From: CAYOEZ01 sp964402955
Lineage (GTDB): Bacteria > Chloroflexota > DTOL01 > DAOUCN01
Direction: 5' to 3'
NCBI GenBank assembly: GCA_964402955.1
Contig: CAYOEZ010000099.1
Coordinates: 1 to 16,322 of the forward strand
DNA: 16,322 nucleotides
Positions within the stretch are counted from its first letter, which is position 1. The number at the start of each line of letters is the position of its first letter. The position numbers and the translations under genes were made by a program. Below the pieces are notes generated by a model, which searched no databases, was not told the origin of the DNA, and saw only the letters and a list, made by a program, of their open reading frames with translations. Positions 1 to 6,537 of the stretch are shown here, piece by piece.

Positions 1-16
1 GGGGGGAGGGAAGACG

Positions 17-514
17 ATGTTGAGCACGAGACAGGTCTTGCTGCACCGTGTGACCCAGGAACGCTCCACGCTGTTTTACTCTATCTTTTCTTTGCCTGAG
101 GATGAACTTGTGCGCCGGCCACTGGTGGGAGATTGGTCAGCGAAGGACATCCTGGCGCACGTTACCTCGTGGGAGGTGGCGATCACCCACGCCATCGAGC
201 AGTTCATGCGTGGAGAGCGTCCGGCAATGTTGGACATTGCCGATTGCGACGCCTGGAATGCGCACGAGGCGCAACTGAAATGGGACATGCCGTTGGCGCA
301 GATCCGCGATGAGATGATTGCCGTCCGCCAGCATTTGCTCGATGCGGTTGCCGGCCTGCCTGATGACGCCTTCACGCGCCCGGGTCCGGCGCCAGAGCAA
401 CGGCCGTTCGTTCCGTCGATGCTCAATGCCGTCGCTGATCATGACCGCGAGCATTGGGCGGCGCTCATGGCGCACAAAGAGAAGTGGGTCGCCAGCCAGA
501 GCGTGCAGGCTTGA
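17..514 (+). CDS. DinB-like (ClbS/DfsB-type) four-helix protein
   Basis: The 165-residue product has the layout of the DinB/YfiT-like four-helix bundle superfamily. An early WSAKDILAHVTSWE segment (residues 40-53) carries a conserved-type histidine, His48. A late DHDREHW segment (141-147) carries His142 and His146. In this superfamily three histidines usually bind one divalent metal. The length fits the family. The purine-rich GGGGGGAGGG at the window edge, 6-7 bases before the ATG, is the ribosome binding site and supports this start. The gene converges on the DUF167 gene, with only two bases between the stop codons. Family members include thiol-dependent enzymes and stress or toxin-resistance proteins (ClbS hydrolyses colibactin). 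The actual substrate cannot be read from the sequence. The family call is fairly firm and the function is open. Confidence 0.8.
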   Translation: MLSTRQVLLHRVTQERSTLFYSIFSLPEDELVRRPLVGDWSAKDILAHVTSWEVAITHAIEQFMRGERPAMLDIADCDAWNAHEAQLKWDMPLAQIRDEMIAVRQHLLDAVAGLPDDAFTRPGPAPEQRPFVPSMLNAVADHDREHWAALMAHKEKWVASQSVQA

Positions 515-516
515 TC

Positions 517-810
517 CTACTCCGCGCCAAGCAGGCGTTGGGCGACGAGCTCGGCGTTGATGCCCGTGACCTGGACGACCTTGTGTCGCCCGGTTGCGCC
601 GCTGAGGATCGCCAGAGCTGAATGGGGTACGGCCAGGCGCCTGGCCAGAAGATCAAGCAATGCTTCATTGGCGCGACCCTCGACGGGCGGCGCCTTGAGA
701 CGGATCTTGATGGCGTCGCCGGCGAGTCCAACGACCTCGTCACGCCCCGCGCGGGGCGTGATTGTCAGTGTAAGTGACACGCCTCTCGCCGTGGTCTTGA
801 TCGCAGGCAC
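517..810 (-). CDS. DUF167 (YggU-type) protein
   Basis: This small protein of about 97 residues shows the DUF167 signature: LTITPRAGRDEVVG, then IKIRLKAPPVEGRANEALLDLLA, then AILSGATGRHKVVQV. The family is widespread, forms a compact alpha/beta fold and has no settled function. It lies directly downstream of the YggT gene on the same strand, the classic yggT-yggU neighbourhood, and is probably co-transcribed with it. No ATG precedes the domain. The chosen GTG at 810 lies 11 bases after the YggT stop. A TTG at 819, or a GTG at 780 with GAGAGG just in front, are alternatives. The frame stays open further upstream (to about 1011), but that part overlaps YggT and has non-coding character, so it was excluded. 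Confidence 0.75.
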   Translation of the reverse strand: MPAIKTTARGVSLTLTITPRAGRDEVVGLAGDAIKIRLKAPPVEGRANEALLDLLARRLAVPHSALAILSGATGRHKVVQVTGINAELVAQRLLGAE

Positions 811-821
811 ATCGATCAATT

Positions 822-1085
822 CTATCGCGCTGTGGACAGGAGTCGCACGATGAACTGCTCGATCATCTGCAAGCCGATCAGTGCGACAAATGGGCTGAAA
901 TCTACCATGCCAAACGTGGTGAAGCGGCGCAGTGGGGCCAAAATCGGTTCTGTTATCTGATACAGAATGGCGATGATGGGATTGCCCTGCTGCGGCATCG
1001 GGTTGATCCATGAGAGTATGACGCGGATCAGGACTGCGAATTCCAGGATGCGAAAGAGAAGGACGACGAACGTCTGTAGAAACAT
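822..1085 (-). CDS. YggT family integral membrane protein
   Basis: The 87-residue product begins MFLQTFVVLLFRILEFAVLIRVILSWINP and continues with ITEPILAPLRRF. These are the two hallmarks of the YggT family: a first hydrophobic helix ending in the RxxxSW motif, and a conserved EPILxPLRR loop. A second membrane helix follows (about residues 63-85). Members sit in the cytoplasmic membrane. Relatives have been linked to cell division or membrane organisation and, in E. coli, to osmotic-shock tolerance. The start is set by AAAGGAG 11 bases upstream of the ATG; the frame is open further up but without a binding site. A good sigma70-type promoter lies 40-68 bases upstream. The DUF167 gene follows directly. 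Confidence 0.85.
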   Translation of the reverse strand: MFLQTFVVLLFRILEFAVLIRVILSWINPMPQQGNPIIAILYQITEPILAPLRRFTTFGMVDFSPFVALIGLQMIEQFIVRLLSTAR

Positions 1086-1124
1086 GGGTCTGGTGTGCTC
1101 CTTTGGCCTGACAATGTGAGCGCT

Positions 1125-1153
1125 AGTGTAACATAAATATGATGCCTGGTCAA
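1125..1153 (-). promoter_or_regulatory. Sigma70-type promoter for the YggT-DUF167 pair
   Basis: On the minus strand TTGACC (1148-1153) is followed after exactly 17 bases by TACACT (1125-1130). The -35 matches the consensus at 5 of 6 positions and the -10 at 4 of 6. The predicted start is near 1118, about 33 bases before the YggT ATG. A GAGCGCT stretch just downstream (about 1117-1124) could be part of an operator, but this is weak. The promoter lies outside the mobile element that begins at 1171. Confidence 0.6.
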
Positions 1154-1170
1154 TCGGCCGTGGCTGTGGA

Positions 1171-1490
1171 CAGACAATTCGAGATAGTGTGGTGCTTCCA
1201 CCACTGAGGACAAAGTGCATGGAGAACATCCCTTGGCCGGACGCTTTGACTCCTCCCGATGCCAATGGGATGCGCGTGTACGCGTATGCAATTCACTCTG
1301 TGTACTAGCTTGAAAATGCGTCTGTGGAGTGCGACGAATCCCTTCGTCGCAACGACGACAGGAGTGCCCGATACAGCGGGGCAGGCTCTCGTCGTACTCC
1401 ACATAGCAGTACATTTTCATGCCCGGTTGTGCCCACGAGGGCATGACCAACTCTGTGGTTTTCAAGAGCACCGTTATCTTGAAATGTCTG
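1171..1490. mobile_element. MITE-like element, family 1 copy 1 (320 bp)
   Basis: The ends are inverted repeats: CAGACAATTCGAGATA at 1171-1186 and TATCTTGAAATGTCTG at 1475-1490, matching at 14 of 16 positions. The flanks GGCTGTGGA (1162-1170) and GGCTGTCGG (1491-1499) agree at 7 of 9, consistent with a decayed 9-bp target duplication. The same ends occur at 5474-5653, where the 9-bp duplication is perfect. Inside there is no convincing gene but much secondary structure, for example GTGGAGTGCGACGA pairing with TCGTCGTACTCCAC (13 of 14) and TGAAAATG pairing with CATTTTCA. The element sits between the divergently transcribed YggT and glycosyltransferase genes, about 74 bases before the latter, and fills most of the 478-base gap. 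No transposase is present, so it would depend on one encoded elsewhere. Confidence 0.7.
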
Positions 1491-1505
1491 GGCTGTCGGG
1501 CGGGA

Positions 1506-1536
1506 GGCGGGGGCTTATGACAGCCCCGGTCCCGCC
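1506..1536 (+). promoter_or_regulatory. GC-rich hairpin upstream of the glycosyltransferase
   Basis: GGCGGGGGC (1506-1514) can pair with GCCCC (1523-1527) and then, across a five-base bulge, CGCC (1533-1536). The loop is TTATGACA. It lies 27 bases before the ATG at 1564, where only a weak ribosome binding site is visible. It could be part of a structured leader. No T-run follows, so it is not a standard terminator. Confidence 0.3.
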
Positions 1537-1563
1537 AGGTTTATGGTGACATAAGAGCGTGGC

Positions 1564-4443
1564 ATGAAGAACGAAACACGACTGGCAACTGTGATTGTGC
1601 TTCTGGCGCTGGCGCTCCGTCTGGCCCATCTGACGTTTCAACCACTATGGGCCGACGAGGGCTACAGCGTCTATTTTGCCAGTCTCAGCCCACTCGCGCT
1701 GGCCGCGGCGACCGCCGCCGATATCCATCCGCCGTTCTACTACTATCTGCTGAAAGTGTGGATGGCGCTCTTCGGCCCGGGGGAGTTCGCACTGCGGCTT
1801 CTTTCCGTTGTGGCCGGAACAGCAACGGTGGCCTTCACCTACGCCCTTGCGACGCGGCTGATGGGCAGGAAAGTGGCGCTGCTTTCTGCTCTGCTTCTAG
1901 CCGTGTCGCCCTTCCATGTCTACTATTCGCAAGAAGTGCGCATGTACGCGCTCGTGGGCATGCTGGCGGTGGCCTCGACGCTCTTCATGTTGCAGACATT
2001 CGATGCGTGGGCCGGGTCCTCTCTGGATAGCGCGCGCTGGCAGCGTGTGGCGCCGCTGCTTTATGCTGTGACGACGGCATTGGCGCTGTACACTCTGTAC
2101 TATGCTGCTTTTGTACCAATTGCCCAGACGCTTTTTGTGCTGGTCCGCTATCGGCGGCAGTGGGGTGTGCTGGCGCGCTGGCTGGCTTTGCAGGCGCTGA
2201 CCTTTGTTCTCTATGTCCCCTGGCTGGTTGGCGCGACTGGAGCGTTGGCAACCTATGTCGGTGGCAAGGTGGCGGTCGAGAAATTCTCCGCCATGGATCC
2301 GCTTTCGTTTGTGTGGCAGGTGTGTGCGGCGTTGGGCATGGGTGTGCCCTCGGCAGGCCGCACGCTGCTGACCCTCGGGGCGATTCCTGTGCTCGCCCTT
2401 GCTGTGGCGGGGGCGGCGATTGGTCTGCGCCGTACTCAAGCCGGACCGCGCAACAGTGGTAATGAGTCGCCGTCGCAGGGATTGACGCCGGGCGAGACCG
2501 TAATGGATCAGCGCCGGTGGTCGAGCGCCCTCCTGGCGTTGCTCGTCATTGTTCCAGTGGCGCTTGGCTACATTGTCAATCTTGTCTGGCCGTTCTCTCC
2601 GACCGGCTTTCAACGGCTGTTCATGTACTGTCTGCCTTTCTTGCTGATTCTGGTCGCCCGCGGCATCGAGTGGGGACTGACCGCGTCGCTGCCCGACCGG
2701 ATGAGGGCAGCCATGCCGTTGGCGCTGGCCGTCGTTGGTGCGTTTGCGCTGGCCACGCTGTCCGACTTCTACGTCTCTCCGCGCTATGCCCGCCACGACT
2801 ATCGTCCGCTGGTACACGACATGGCAGCGCTCGCTCATCCTGATGATGTCGTGATTGCTCTCTATCCGTGGCAGCTTGGCTTCGTACGCTCCTATTTTGT
2901 GGGGCAGTTGCCGCGACTTCTGTTCATTGACCGCACGGTGGAGTGGGCTTCCTATCCCGCGGTGATGCGGCAGGATTTGGATCGTCTGGGGCAGGCTGGC
3001 CGCCTGTGGTTCCCCAGCTTCGAGGGAGCAGGGGGTTTGCTCGAAGGTGCGGTCACGTCGTACTTGACCGATGCCGCCTATCCGGCGCTGGCGCGCTGGT
3101 ATGGCGACCACCGCCTGCAGTTGTTTGCTTTTGGCGAGGCGGGCCCGGCGCGCAAGCGGGGCATCGTGGCGGGCGGGAGCGCCATGCTGGAGAGCACTGC
3201 CTTGAGCCTGCAGCCAGTTGAGGCCGGCAAAGATTGCGTAGGGATCGAGTTGCGCTGGCGCGGCGATTCGGCATTCCCGCCTGACGCCCAGGTGGGACTC
3301 CGCCTGGCCGATGACGCCGGCCGCTCCTGGGCCAGGCGCGACAGCAAGCCGCGCAACGGTCTCGGGCTGGGAGCGGCAGTGGGAAGCAACGCTGTCGTTA
3401 TCGACCATCATGCGCTTGCCATTCCGGCGACGACGCCGCCCGGTGTGTATCGTATGCTGCTCAGCGTTTTCGACCAGGCCAGCAACACGGCGCTTGCACT
3501 CAGCGATGGCGGCGGCGCCAGCCTGGGCAATGAAGTAGAGATTGGCACAGTCGTCGTGACGAAGAGCAGCTATCATGCGCCTGTGCAGGCGCTGGACATT
3601 CCGACGCCGGCGGCGGCGCAGTTTGTGGGTGGGCCGCGGCTGGTGGGCTATCGCCTTCCGGTCAGCCTGAAGCCGGGCCATGTGGTTGAGATGGATCTGT
3701 TCTGGCAGGCGCAGGACAAGACTGTCGAAGATCCGATTCTGTTTGTCCAGATCAGGGATCGGATGAACAAAATATGGGGACTCTATGAGGGGCCGGCGGT
3801 GGCGGCGCAGTATCCACCCTCGCGCTGGTCAGCGGGAGAAGTGCTGCGGGGGCAGATGTCGTTCCTTCTCGCTCCCGATGCGCCGGGGGGCGAATACCGC
3901 ATCGTGGTTGGCTTGCGCAAGGGGCGCAGCAAGGAGCGGCTGGCCCTGACCGGCGGAGGAACGGAGTTGGTCATTGGCAGACCCACCGTTGTTGCGCGGC
4001 CGCATGTGATGGCTCTGCCGCAACCGGGCACAGCCGTGGATGAGCGATTGGGCGACGACGTGCAGTTTCTGGGCTTTGACGGCGAAGTGCAGAGCGCCAG
4101 GCCAGGAGCGCCGTTGCCGATGACGTTGTACTGGCGGGCGTTGTCGCGCATGGACGTTGCCTACGTGGTCTTTGTCCATTTGGTGGATGAGAAGGGACGC
4201 ATCTGGGCGCAGCGCGATAGCGAACCCGTCGGGGGCGACGTCCCGACCACCTCATGGTTGCCTGGTGAGGTGATCTCGGATGCCTTCCAGCTTGACGTGC
4301 CGGCCAATCTGCCGGACGGCCAATATCGGCTGCTGCTGGGAATGTATAACCGGGCGACACAGCGGCGTTTGGCCGCTCAGAGCAGCGGCAGTGGCCAAAC
4401 GGCGGATACGGTTGTGCTGGGGCGGGTGCAGATCGGCCAATAG
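1564..4443 (+). CDS. GT39/PMT-type membrane glycosyltransferase with C-terminal beta-sandwich repeats
   Basis: This 959-residue protein begins with a GT-C fold membrane domain (about residues 1-420, roughly ten spans). The first external loop carries the catalytic-type acidic pair in PLWADEGYS (Asp31, Glu32). A second motif is DIHPPFYYYLLKVW (53-66), and SPFHVYYSQEVRMYAL lies near 115-130. These features mark the dolichyl/undecaprenyl-phosphate-mannose type (PMT_2) transferases, which use lipid-linked sugars on the outer face of the membrane. The C-terminal half holds about three tandem beta-sandwich repeats (roughly 540-665, 675-800, 820-955). Each has a pattern like LYWRA...FVHLVDEKGRIWAQRDSEP...W.PGEV...PDGQYRLLLGMY. 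The protein is much longer than a bare transferase domain. A TAA lies 12 bases upstream in frame, so ATG 1564 is the only sensible start. Substrate and acceptor are unknown. Confidence 0.85.
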   Translation: MKNETRLATVIVLLALALRLAHLTFQPLWADEGYSVYFASLSPLALAAATAADIHPPFYYYLLKVWMALFGPGEFALRLLSVVAGTATVAFTYALATRLMGRKVALLSALLLAVSPFHVYYSQEVRMYALVGMLAVASTLFMLQTFDAWAGSSLDSARWQRVAPLLYAVTTALALYTLYYAAFVPIAQTLFVLVRYRRQWGVLARWLALQALTFVLYVPWLVGATGALATYVGGKVAVEKFSAMDPLSFVWQVCAALGMGVPSAGRTLLTLGAIPVLALAVAGAAIGLRRTQAGPRNSGNESPSQGLTPGETVMDQRRWSSALLALLVIVPVALGYIVNLVWPFSPTGFQRLFMYCLPFLLILVARGIEWGLTASLPDRMRAAMPLALAVVGAFALATLSDFYVSPRYARHDYRPLVHDMAALAHPDDVVIALYPWQLGFVRSYFVGQLPRLLFIDRTVEWASYPAVMRQDLDRLGQAGRLWFPSFEGAGGLLEGAVTSYLTDAAYPALARWYGDHRLQLFAFGEAGPARKRGIVAGGSAMLESTALSLQPVEAGKDCVGIELRWRGDSAFPPDAQVGLRLADDAGRSWARRDSKPRNGLGLGAAVGSNAVVIDHHALAIPATTPPGVYRMLLSVFDQASNTALALSDGGGASLGNEVEIGTVVVTKSSYHAPVQALDIPTPAAAQFVGGPRLVGYRLPVSLKPGHVVEMDLFWQAQDKTVEDPILFVQIRDRMNKIWGLYEGPAVAAQYPPSRWSAGEVLRGQMSFLLAPDAPGGEYRIVVGLRKGRSKERLALTGGGTELVIGRPTVVARPHVMALPQPGTAVDERLGDDVQFLGFDGEVQSARPGAPLPMTLYWRALSRMDVAYVVFVHLVDEKGRIWAQRDSEPVGGDVPTTSWLPGEVISDAFQLDVPANLPDGQYRLLLGMYNRATQRRLAAQSSGSGQTADTVVLGRVQIGQ

Positions 4444-4488
4444 AGGGCAACACTGCCTGGCCTGCGCCACAGAAGCAAGGGGCGTGGG

Positions 4489-4628
4489 CTAGCAGTTTGC
4501 CGGAGAGCCGATGCTTGGGGTTCTTTTACACTGCAGAGATCGCCGAGAGAAGGACACAAAGGAGCCAGAAAAACCTCTGCGTCCTCTGCGTCTCTGCGGT
4601 CAAACAACACTCCCCGACAGGATCCTAG
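4489..4628. mobile_element. MITE-like element, family 2 copy A (140 bp, CTAG-bounded)
   Basis: The element runs from CTAG (4489-4492) to CTAG (4625-4628). It reads TAGCAGTTTGCCGGAGAG at the left and CCCCGACAGGATCCTAG at the right. It aligns along its whole length with the reverse complement of 6393-6537, including CCGATGC, GATCGCCGAGA, AAAACCTCTGCGTCC and TCTGCGTCTCTGCGG. The right inner arm consists of short repeats with a CTCTGCGTC unit; the left inner arm has decayed to CTGCAGAGATCGCC. No gene is inside. Its right-hand CTAG contains the stop codon of the TPR gene on the minus strand. CTAG is probably the duplicated target. Confidence 0.65.
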
Positions 4629-5398
4629 GGGCCTTTGAGCGCTTGCAGGCGGGTGCGGGCGTCGCTGCTCAGTTGACTGTCTGTGCCGATCTCCAGATAG
4701 CGCGTCAGTTCCTCGATCGCCTTCGCCTTATTGTTCGTCTCCTGATAGAGGACGCCAAGGGAGTAATGGGCGGGCGCCAGGTCGGGCTTGAGGGTGACGG
4801 CCTGGATATACTCCGTAATGGCTGCGTCGTAGCCGCCCGTGGCCGCCAGACCGGCGCCCAGGTTCTGCCGTGCCTCGGCGTCGTTGGGGTTGAGGCGGAC
4901 GGCTGTGCGGAAGGCCTGCAGCGCCTCGTCCAGTCGCTGCAAACGAAAATAGGCGCTGCCGAGATTGCTCTGTGCAGCCTGATTATCTGGCTTGAGGCGG
5001 ATGACCTCCTGGTAGACCATCACGGCGTCGTCGAAACGGTTCTGGTCGTAGAGATCCTTGCCGCGGCGCATGAGCGCCTGAATGTCTGTGCGGTCGATGC
5101 CGGCGAATGGCGAGTTGTCGGACGTCTGCGCCTGGCCGGGTGTTGTCGCAGCGGTGGGGGCGGAGTTCCTGTCCGAGAGAAGCAGGACGACGATGAGCAC
5201 AAGGAAGAGCAGGGCAACAGCAGCGACGATGCGAACGTCCATGAATGGGCGCGCTTCGCTCGGCGGAGTTGCTTTCTGAGCCGGCCGGGCGACAATCGCC
5301 TCCTGCCGTGGTGTGGCTTCCGTTTTGGCGTCCGGCGCCTGTGGCGACACGGCGCGCACAATACGCCTGTGCCTGGGGGCAGCGCGATTCTTGCTCAT
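4625..5398 (-). CDS. Membrane-anchored TPR-repeat protein
   Basis: The product of about 257 residues has a basic, Pro/Ala-rich cytoplasmic head of about 55 residues and one transmembrane helix (VRIVAAVALLFLVLIVVLLL, about 56-75). A short linker follows, then four consecutive tetratricopeptide repeats (about 105-240). The repeats show the usual spacing, for example AQSNLGSAYFRLQRLDEALQAFRTAVRLNPND and AHYSLGVLYQETNNKAKAIEELTRYLEI. TPR arrays are protein-protein scaffolds. Here the array would lie outside the cytoplasmic membrane, but no partner can be named. Two ATGs are adjacent. GGAGG lies 6 bases before the second (5398) and only 3 before the first (5401), so I prefer 5398. A promoter sits 30-58 bases upstream. 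The TAG stop lies in the CTAG boundary of a mobile element. Confidence 0.85.
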   Translation of the reverse strand: MSKNRAAPRHRRIVRAVSPQAPDAKTEATPRQEAIVARPAQKATPPSEARPFMDVRIVAAVALLFLVLIVVLLLSDRNSAPTAATTPGQAQTSDNSPFAGIDRTDIQALMRRGKDLYDQNRFDDAVMVYQEVIRLKPDNQAAQSNLGSAYFRLQRLDEALQAFRTAVRLNPNDAEARQNLGAGLAATGGYDAAITEYIQAVTLKPDLAPAHYSLGVLYQETNNKAKAIEELTRYLEIGTDSQLSSDARTRLQALKGP

Positions 5399-5427
5399 CA
5401 TATGCCTCCGTAGTCTCTACGGTTGCA

Positions 5428-5456
5428 TGTATAGCACATTTTCGGCGACAAGGCAA
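5428..5456 (-). promoter_or_regulatory. Sigma70-type promoter for the TPR gene
   Basis: On the minus strand TTGCCT (5451-5456) precedes TATACA (5428-5433) by exactly 17 bases. Transcription would start near 5421, about 20 bases before the start codon. The promoter lies 9 bases inside the boundary of the target duplication of the neighbouring mobile element, so the insertion left it intact. Confidence 0.5.
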
Positions 5457-5464
5457 GGGCCGAG

Positions 5465-5473
5465 CCTGCGCAA
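5465..5473. repeat. Left 9-bp target-site duplication
   Basis: CCTGCGCAA immediately before the left end of the element at 5474-5653. It is identical to 5654-5662. Confidence 0.8.
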
Positions 5474-5653
5474 CAGACATTTCAAGATAGTCGCAGCCTG
5501 ACGACCACGGAACACACAGAACATACGGAAAGGCCCTGGGCGGGCTTGCCGGGGCAATTCGGCGCAGACTAGACCCTAATGCGCTCAGCCGCAGCTTTTT
5601 TCTGTGTGTTCCGTGTGTTCTGTGGTTCACATAACGTTATCTTGAATTGTCTG
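5474..5653. mobile_element. MITE-like element, family 1 copy 2 (180 bp)
   Basis: The ends CAGACATTTCAAGATA (5474-5489) and TATCTTGAATTGTCTG (5638-5653) are inverted repeats matching at 15 of 16 positions. A perfect 9-bp duplication, CCTGCGCAA, flanks both sides, which is direct evidence of transposition. An inner pair of arms (about 5502-5528 and 5600-5626) is built from a roughly 9-bp unit such as ACACAGAAC/ACACGGAAC and matches at about 23 of 27 positions. The whole element can fold into one long hairpin. There is no coding capacity. It lies about 73 bases upstream of the TPR start codon, nearly the distance at which copy 1 lies from the glycosyltransferase gene. Confidence 0.85.
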
Positions 5654-5662
5654 CCTGCGCAA
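5654..5662. repeat. Right 9-bp target-site duplication
   Basis: CCTGCGCAA immediately after the right end of the element at 5474-5653. It is identical to 5465-5473. Confidence 0.8.
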
Positions 5663-5673
5663 GGTGAGCGTCA

Positions 5674-5887
5674 GCTTTCGTGACCGTGTAGAGCGCGGCC
5701 TCTTCCGCGCCGGAATGGGGGCTGTCGTTGCCGCCTGGCGGGCGCAAGAGAGCGCCTTACGACACGGTTTGGGAAGGATGGCGCTTTCGCGATCGTGTGG
5801 GGCGCGGCCTCTTCCGTGCCAGAACTTGCCTGTTCCCGCTCCTGGACGGCGCAAGGGAGCGTCTACTACACGGTTTGGGAAGGACGG
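5674..5887 (+). repeat. Imperfect tandem repeat, two units of about 107 bp, upstream of the HIT gene
   Basis: Unit 1 (5674-5782) and unit 2 (5783-5887) both begin GCTTTCG and both end in ACACGGTTTGGGAAGGAYGG. The blocks CGCGGCCTCTTCCG and GGCGCAAGRGAGCG are shared; the middle has diverged. In one reading frame the first 12 codons of both units spell FRDRV[E/G]RGLFRA, and several differences fall at synonymous third positions. Each unit also ends with the same LHGLGR-like peptide. The stretch may therefore be a decayed duplicated coding segment, or a structured leader of the HIT gene, whose ATG is 24 bases further on. A GTG at 5664 opens a frame through unit 1, but it runs out of register into unit 2 and the HIT gene. 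Confidence 0.6.
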
Positions 5888-5910
5888 AAGCAATTGGGAG
5901 GTAGCACGAT

Positions 5911-6396
5911 ATGAAGAGAATCTGGTCGCCGTGGCGACTGCGTTATGTTTCGACCGGGCCCAAGAAGGGCGGCGGCTGCATCTTTTGCGAGAAAGCAGCG
6001 GCGGCGCAGGCACAGGACCGCTCGAATTACGTCTTGTACCGTGGAGAGACGGGGTTGATCATCTTGAACCTCTACCCTTACAACAATGGCCATTTCATGG
6101 TCGCCCCCTATGCACACGTGCCGAGCCTGGAGAATCTGGATGCTGAAACACTGGGCAGCCTGATGGAGTTGGTGAAGAAGGGCATGGCTGCGCTGCGTCA
6201 AACGATGCAGCCGGATGGCTTCAACGTGGGGGTCAACCTGGGCGCGGCAGCCGGCGCCGGCATCACGGATCACGTGCACATTCATGTTGTGCCGCGCTGG
6301 AGCGGCGACACGAACTTCATGCCGATCTTTTCGGAGACGAAGGTCATTCCGGAGTCGCTCGACGGAACGTATGACAGGCTCAAGGCAGTTATCTAG
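5911..6396 (+). CDS. HIT-family protein, Ap4A-phosphorylase-like
   Basis: The 161-residue protein carries the histidine triad HVHIHVV (His121, His123, His125), whose middle or last histidine attacks the nucleotide alpha-phosphate. Upstream are IWSPWRLRYV, a CIFC pair (Cys23, Cys26), LNLYPYNNGHFMVAPY (52-67) and GFNVGVNLGAAAGAGITDH (103-121). After the triad comes PRWSGDTNFMP...ETKVIPESL. This order and the NLYPYNxGH and GxNxG blocks resemble the mycobacterial Rv2613c-type Ap4A phosphorylases, which split dinucleoside polyphosphates; that assignment is from memory of the family. GGGAGG lies 9 bases before the ATG and fixes the start. The TAG stop lies in the CTAG boundary of the adjoining mobile element. 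The protein is cytoplasmic, with no signal peptide or membrane segment. Confidence 0.88.
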   Translation: MKRIWSPWRLRYVSTGPKKGGGCIFCEKAAAAQAQDRSNYVLYRGETGLIILNLYPYNNGHFMVAPYAHVPSLENLDAETLGSLMELVKKGMAALRQTMQPDGFNVGVNLGAAAGAGITDHVHIHVVPRWSGDTNFMPIFSETKVIPESLDGTYDRLKAVI

Positions 6397-6537
6397 CAGC
6401 CTGTCGGAGAGAGTTGTCTCGCCGCAGAGACGCAGAGGACGCAGAGGTTTTGATGGTTTTCGGTGCCCTTTCTCGGCGATCTCTGCGTCTCTGCGGTAGA
6501 AATGACCTCCGGCATCGGCTCTCCGACAAGCTGCTAG
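6393..6537. mobile_element. MITE-like element, family 2 copy B (145 bp, CTAG-bounded)
   Basis: The outer inverted repeats TAGCAGCCTGTCGGAGAG (6394-6411) and CTCTCCGACAAGCTGCTA (6519-6536) match at 17 of 18 positions, within CTAG at both ends (6393-6396 and 6534-6537). Inner arms CCGCAGAGACGCAGAG (6422-6437) and CTCTGCGTCTCTGCGG (6481-6496) are perfectly complementary and made of a CGCAGAGGA-type unit of 8-9 bases. The element is the reverse complement of copy A (4489-4628). The left CTAG contains the HIT stop codon, so the HIT transcript would end in this long hairpin. Confidence 0.75.

Noticed and set aside
1897..3681. 594-codon open frame on the minus strand
   Set aside because: Lies entirely antisense to the glycosyltransferase, with an Arg/Gln/His-rich composition typical of shadow frames and no domain. 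The plus-strand protein has clear family motifs.
4511..5413. 300-codon plus-strand frame
   Set aside because: Antisense to the TPR gene and begins inside a mobile element; the TPR repeats on the other strand are unmistakable.
5664..6146. 160-codon plus-strand frame starting GTG
   Set aside because: Runs through the tandem repeat out of register and then overlaps the HIT gene in a wrong frame. Only its first part, over repeat unit 1, is of interest and is noted there.
6422..6496. Short repeats in the family 2 element as a CRISPR array
   Set aside because: The repeat unit is only 8-9 bases with no spacers, and the two sets are inverted arms of one hairpin.
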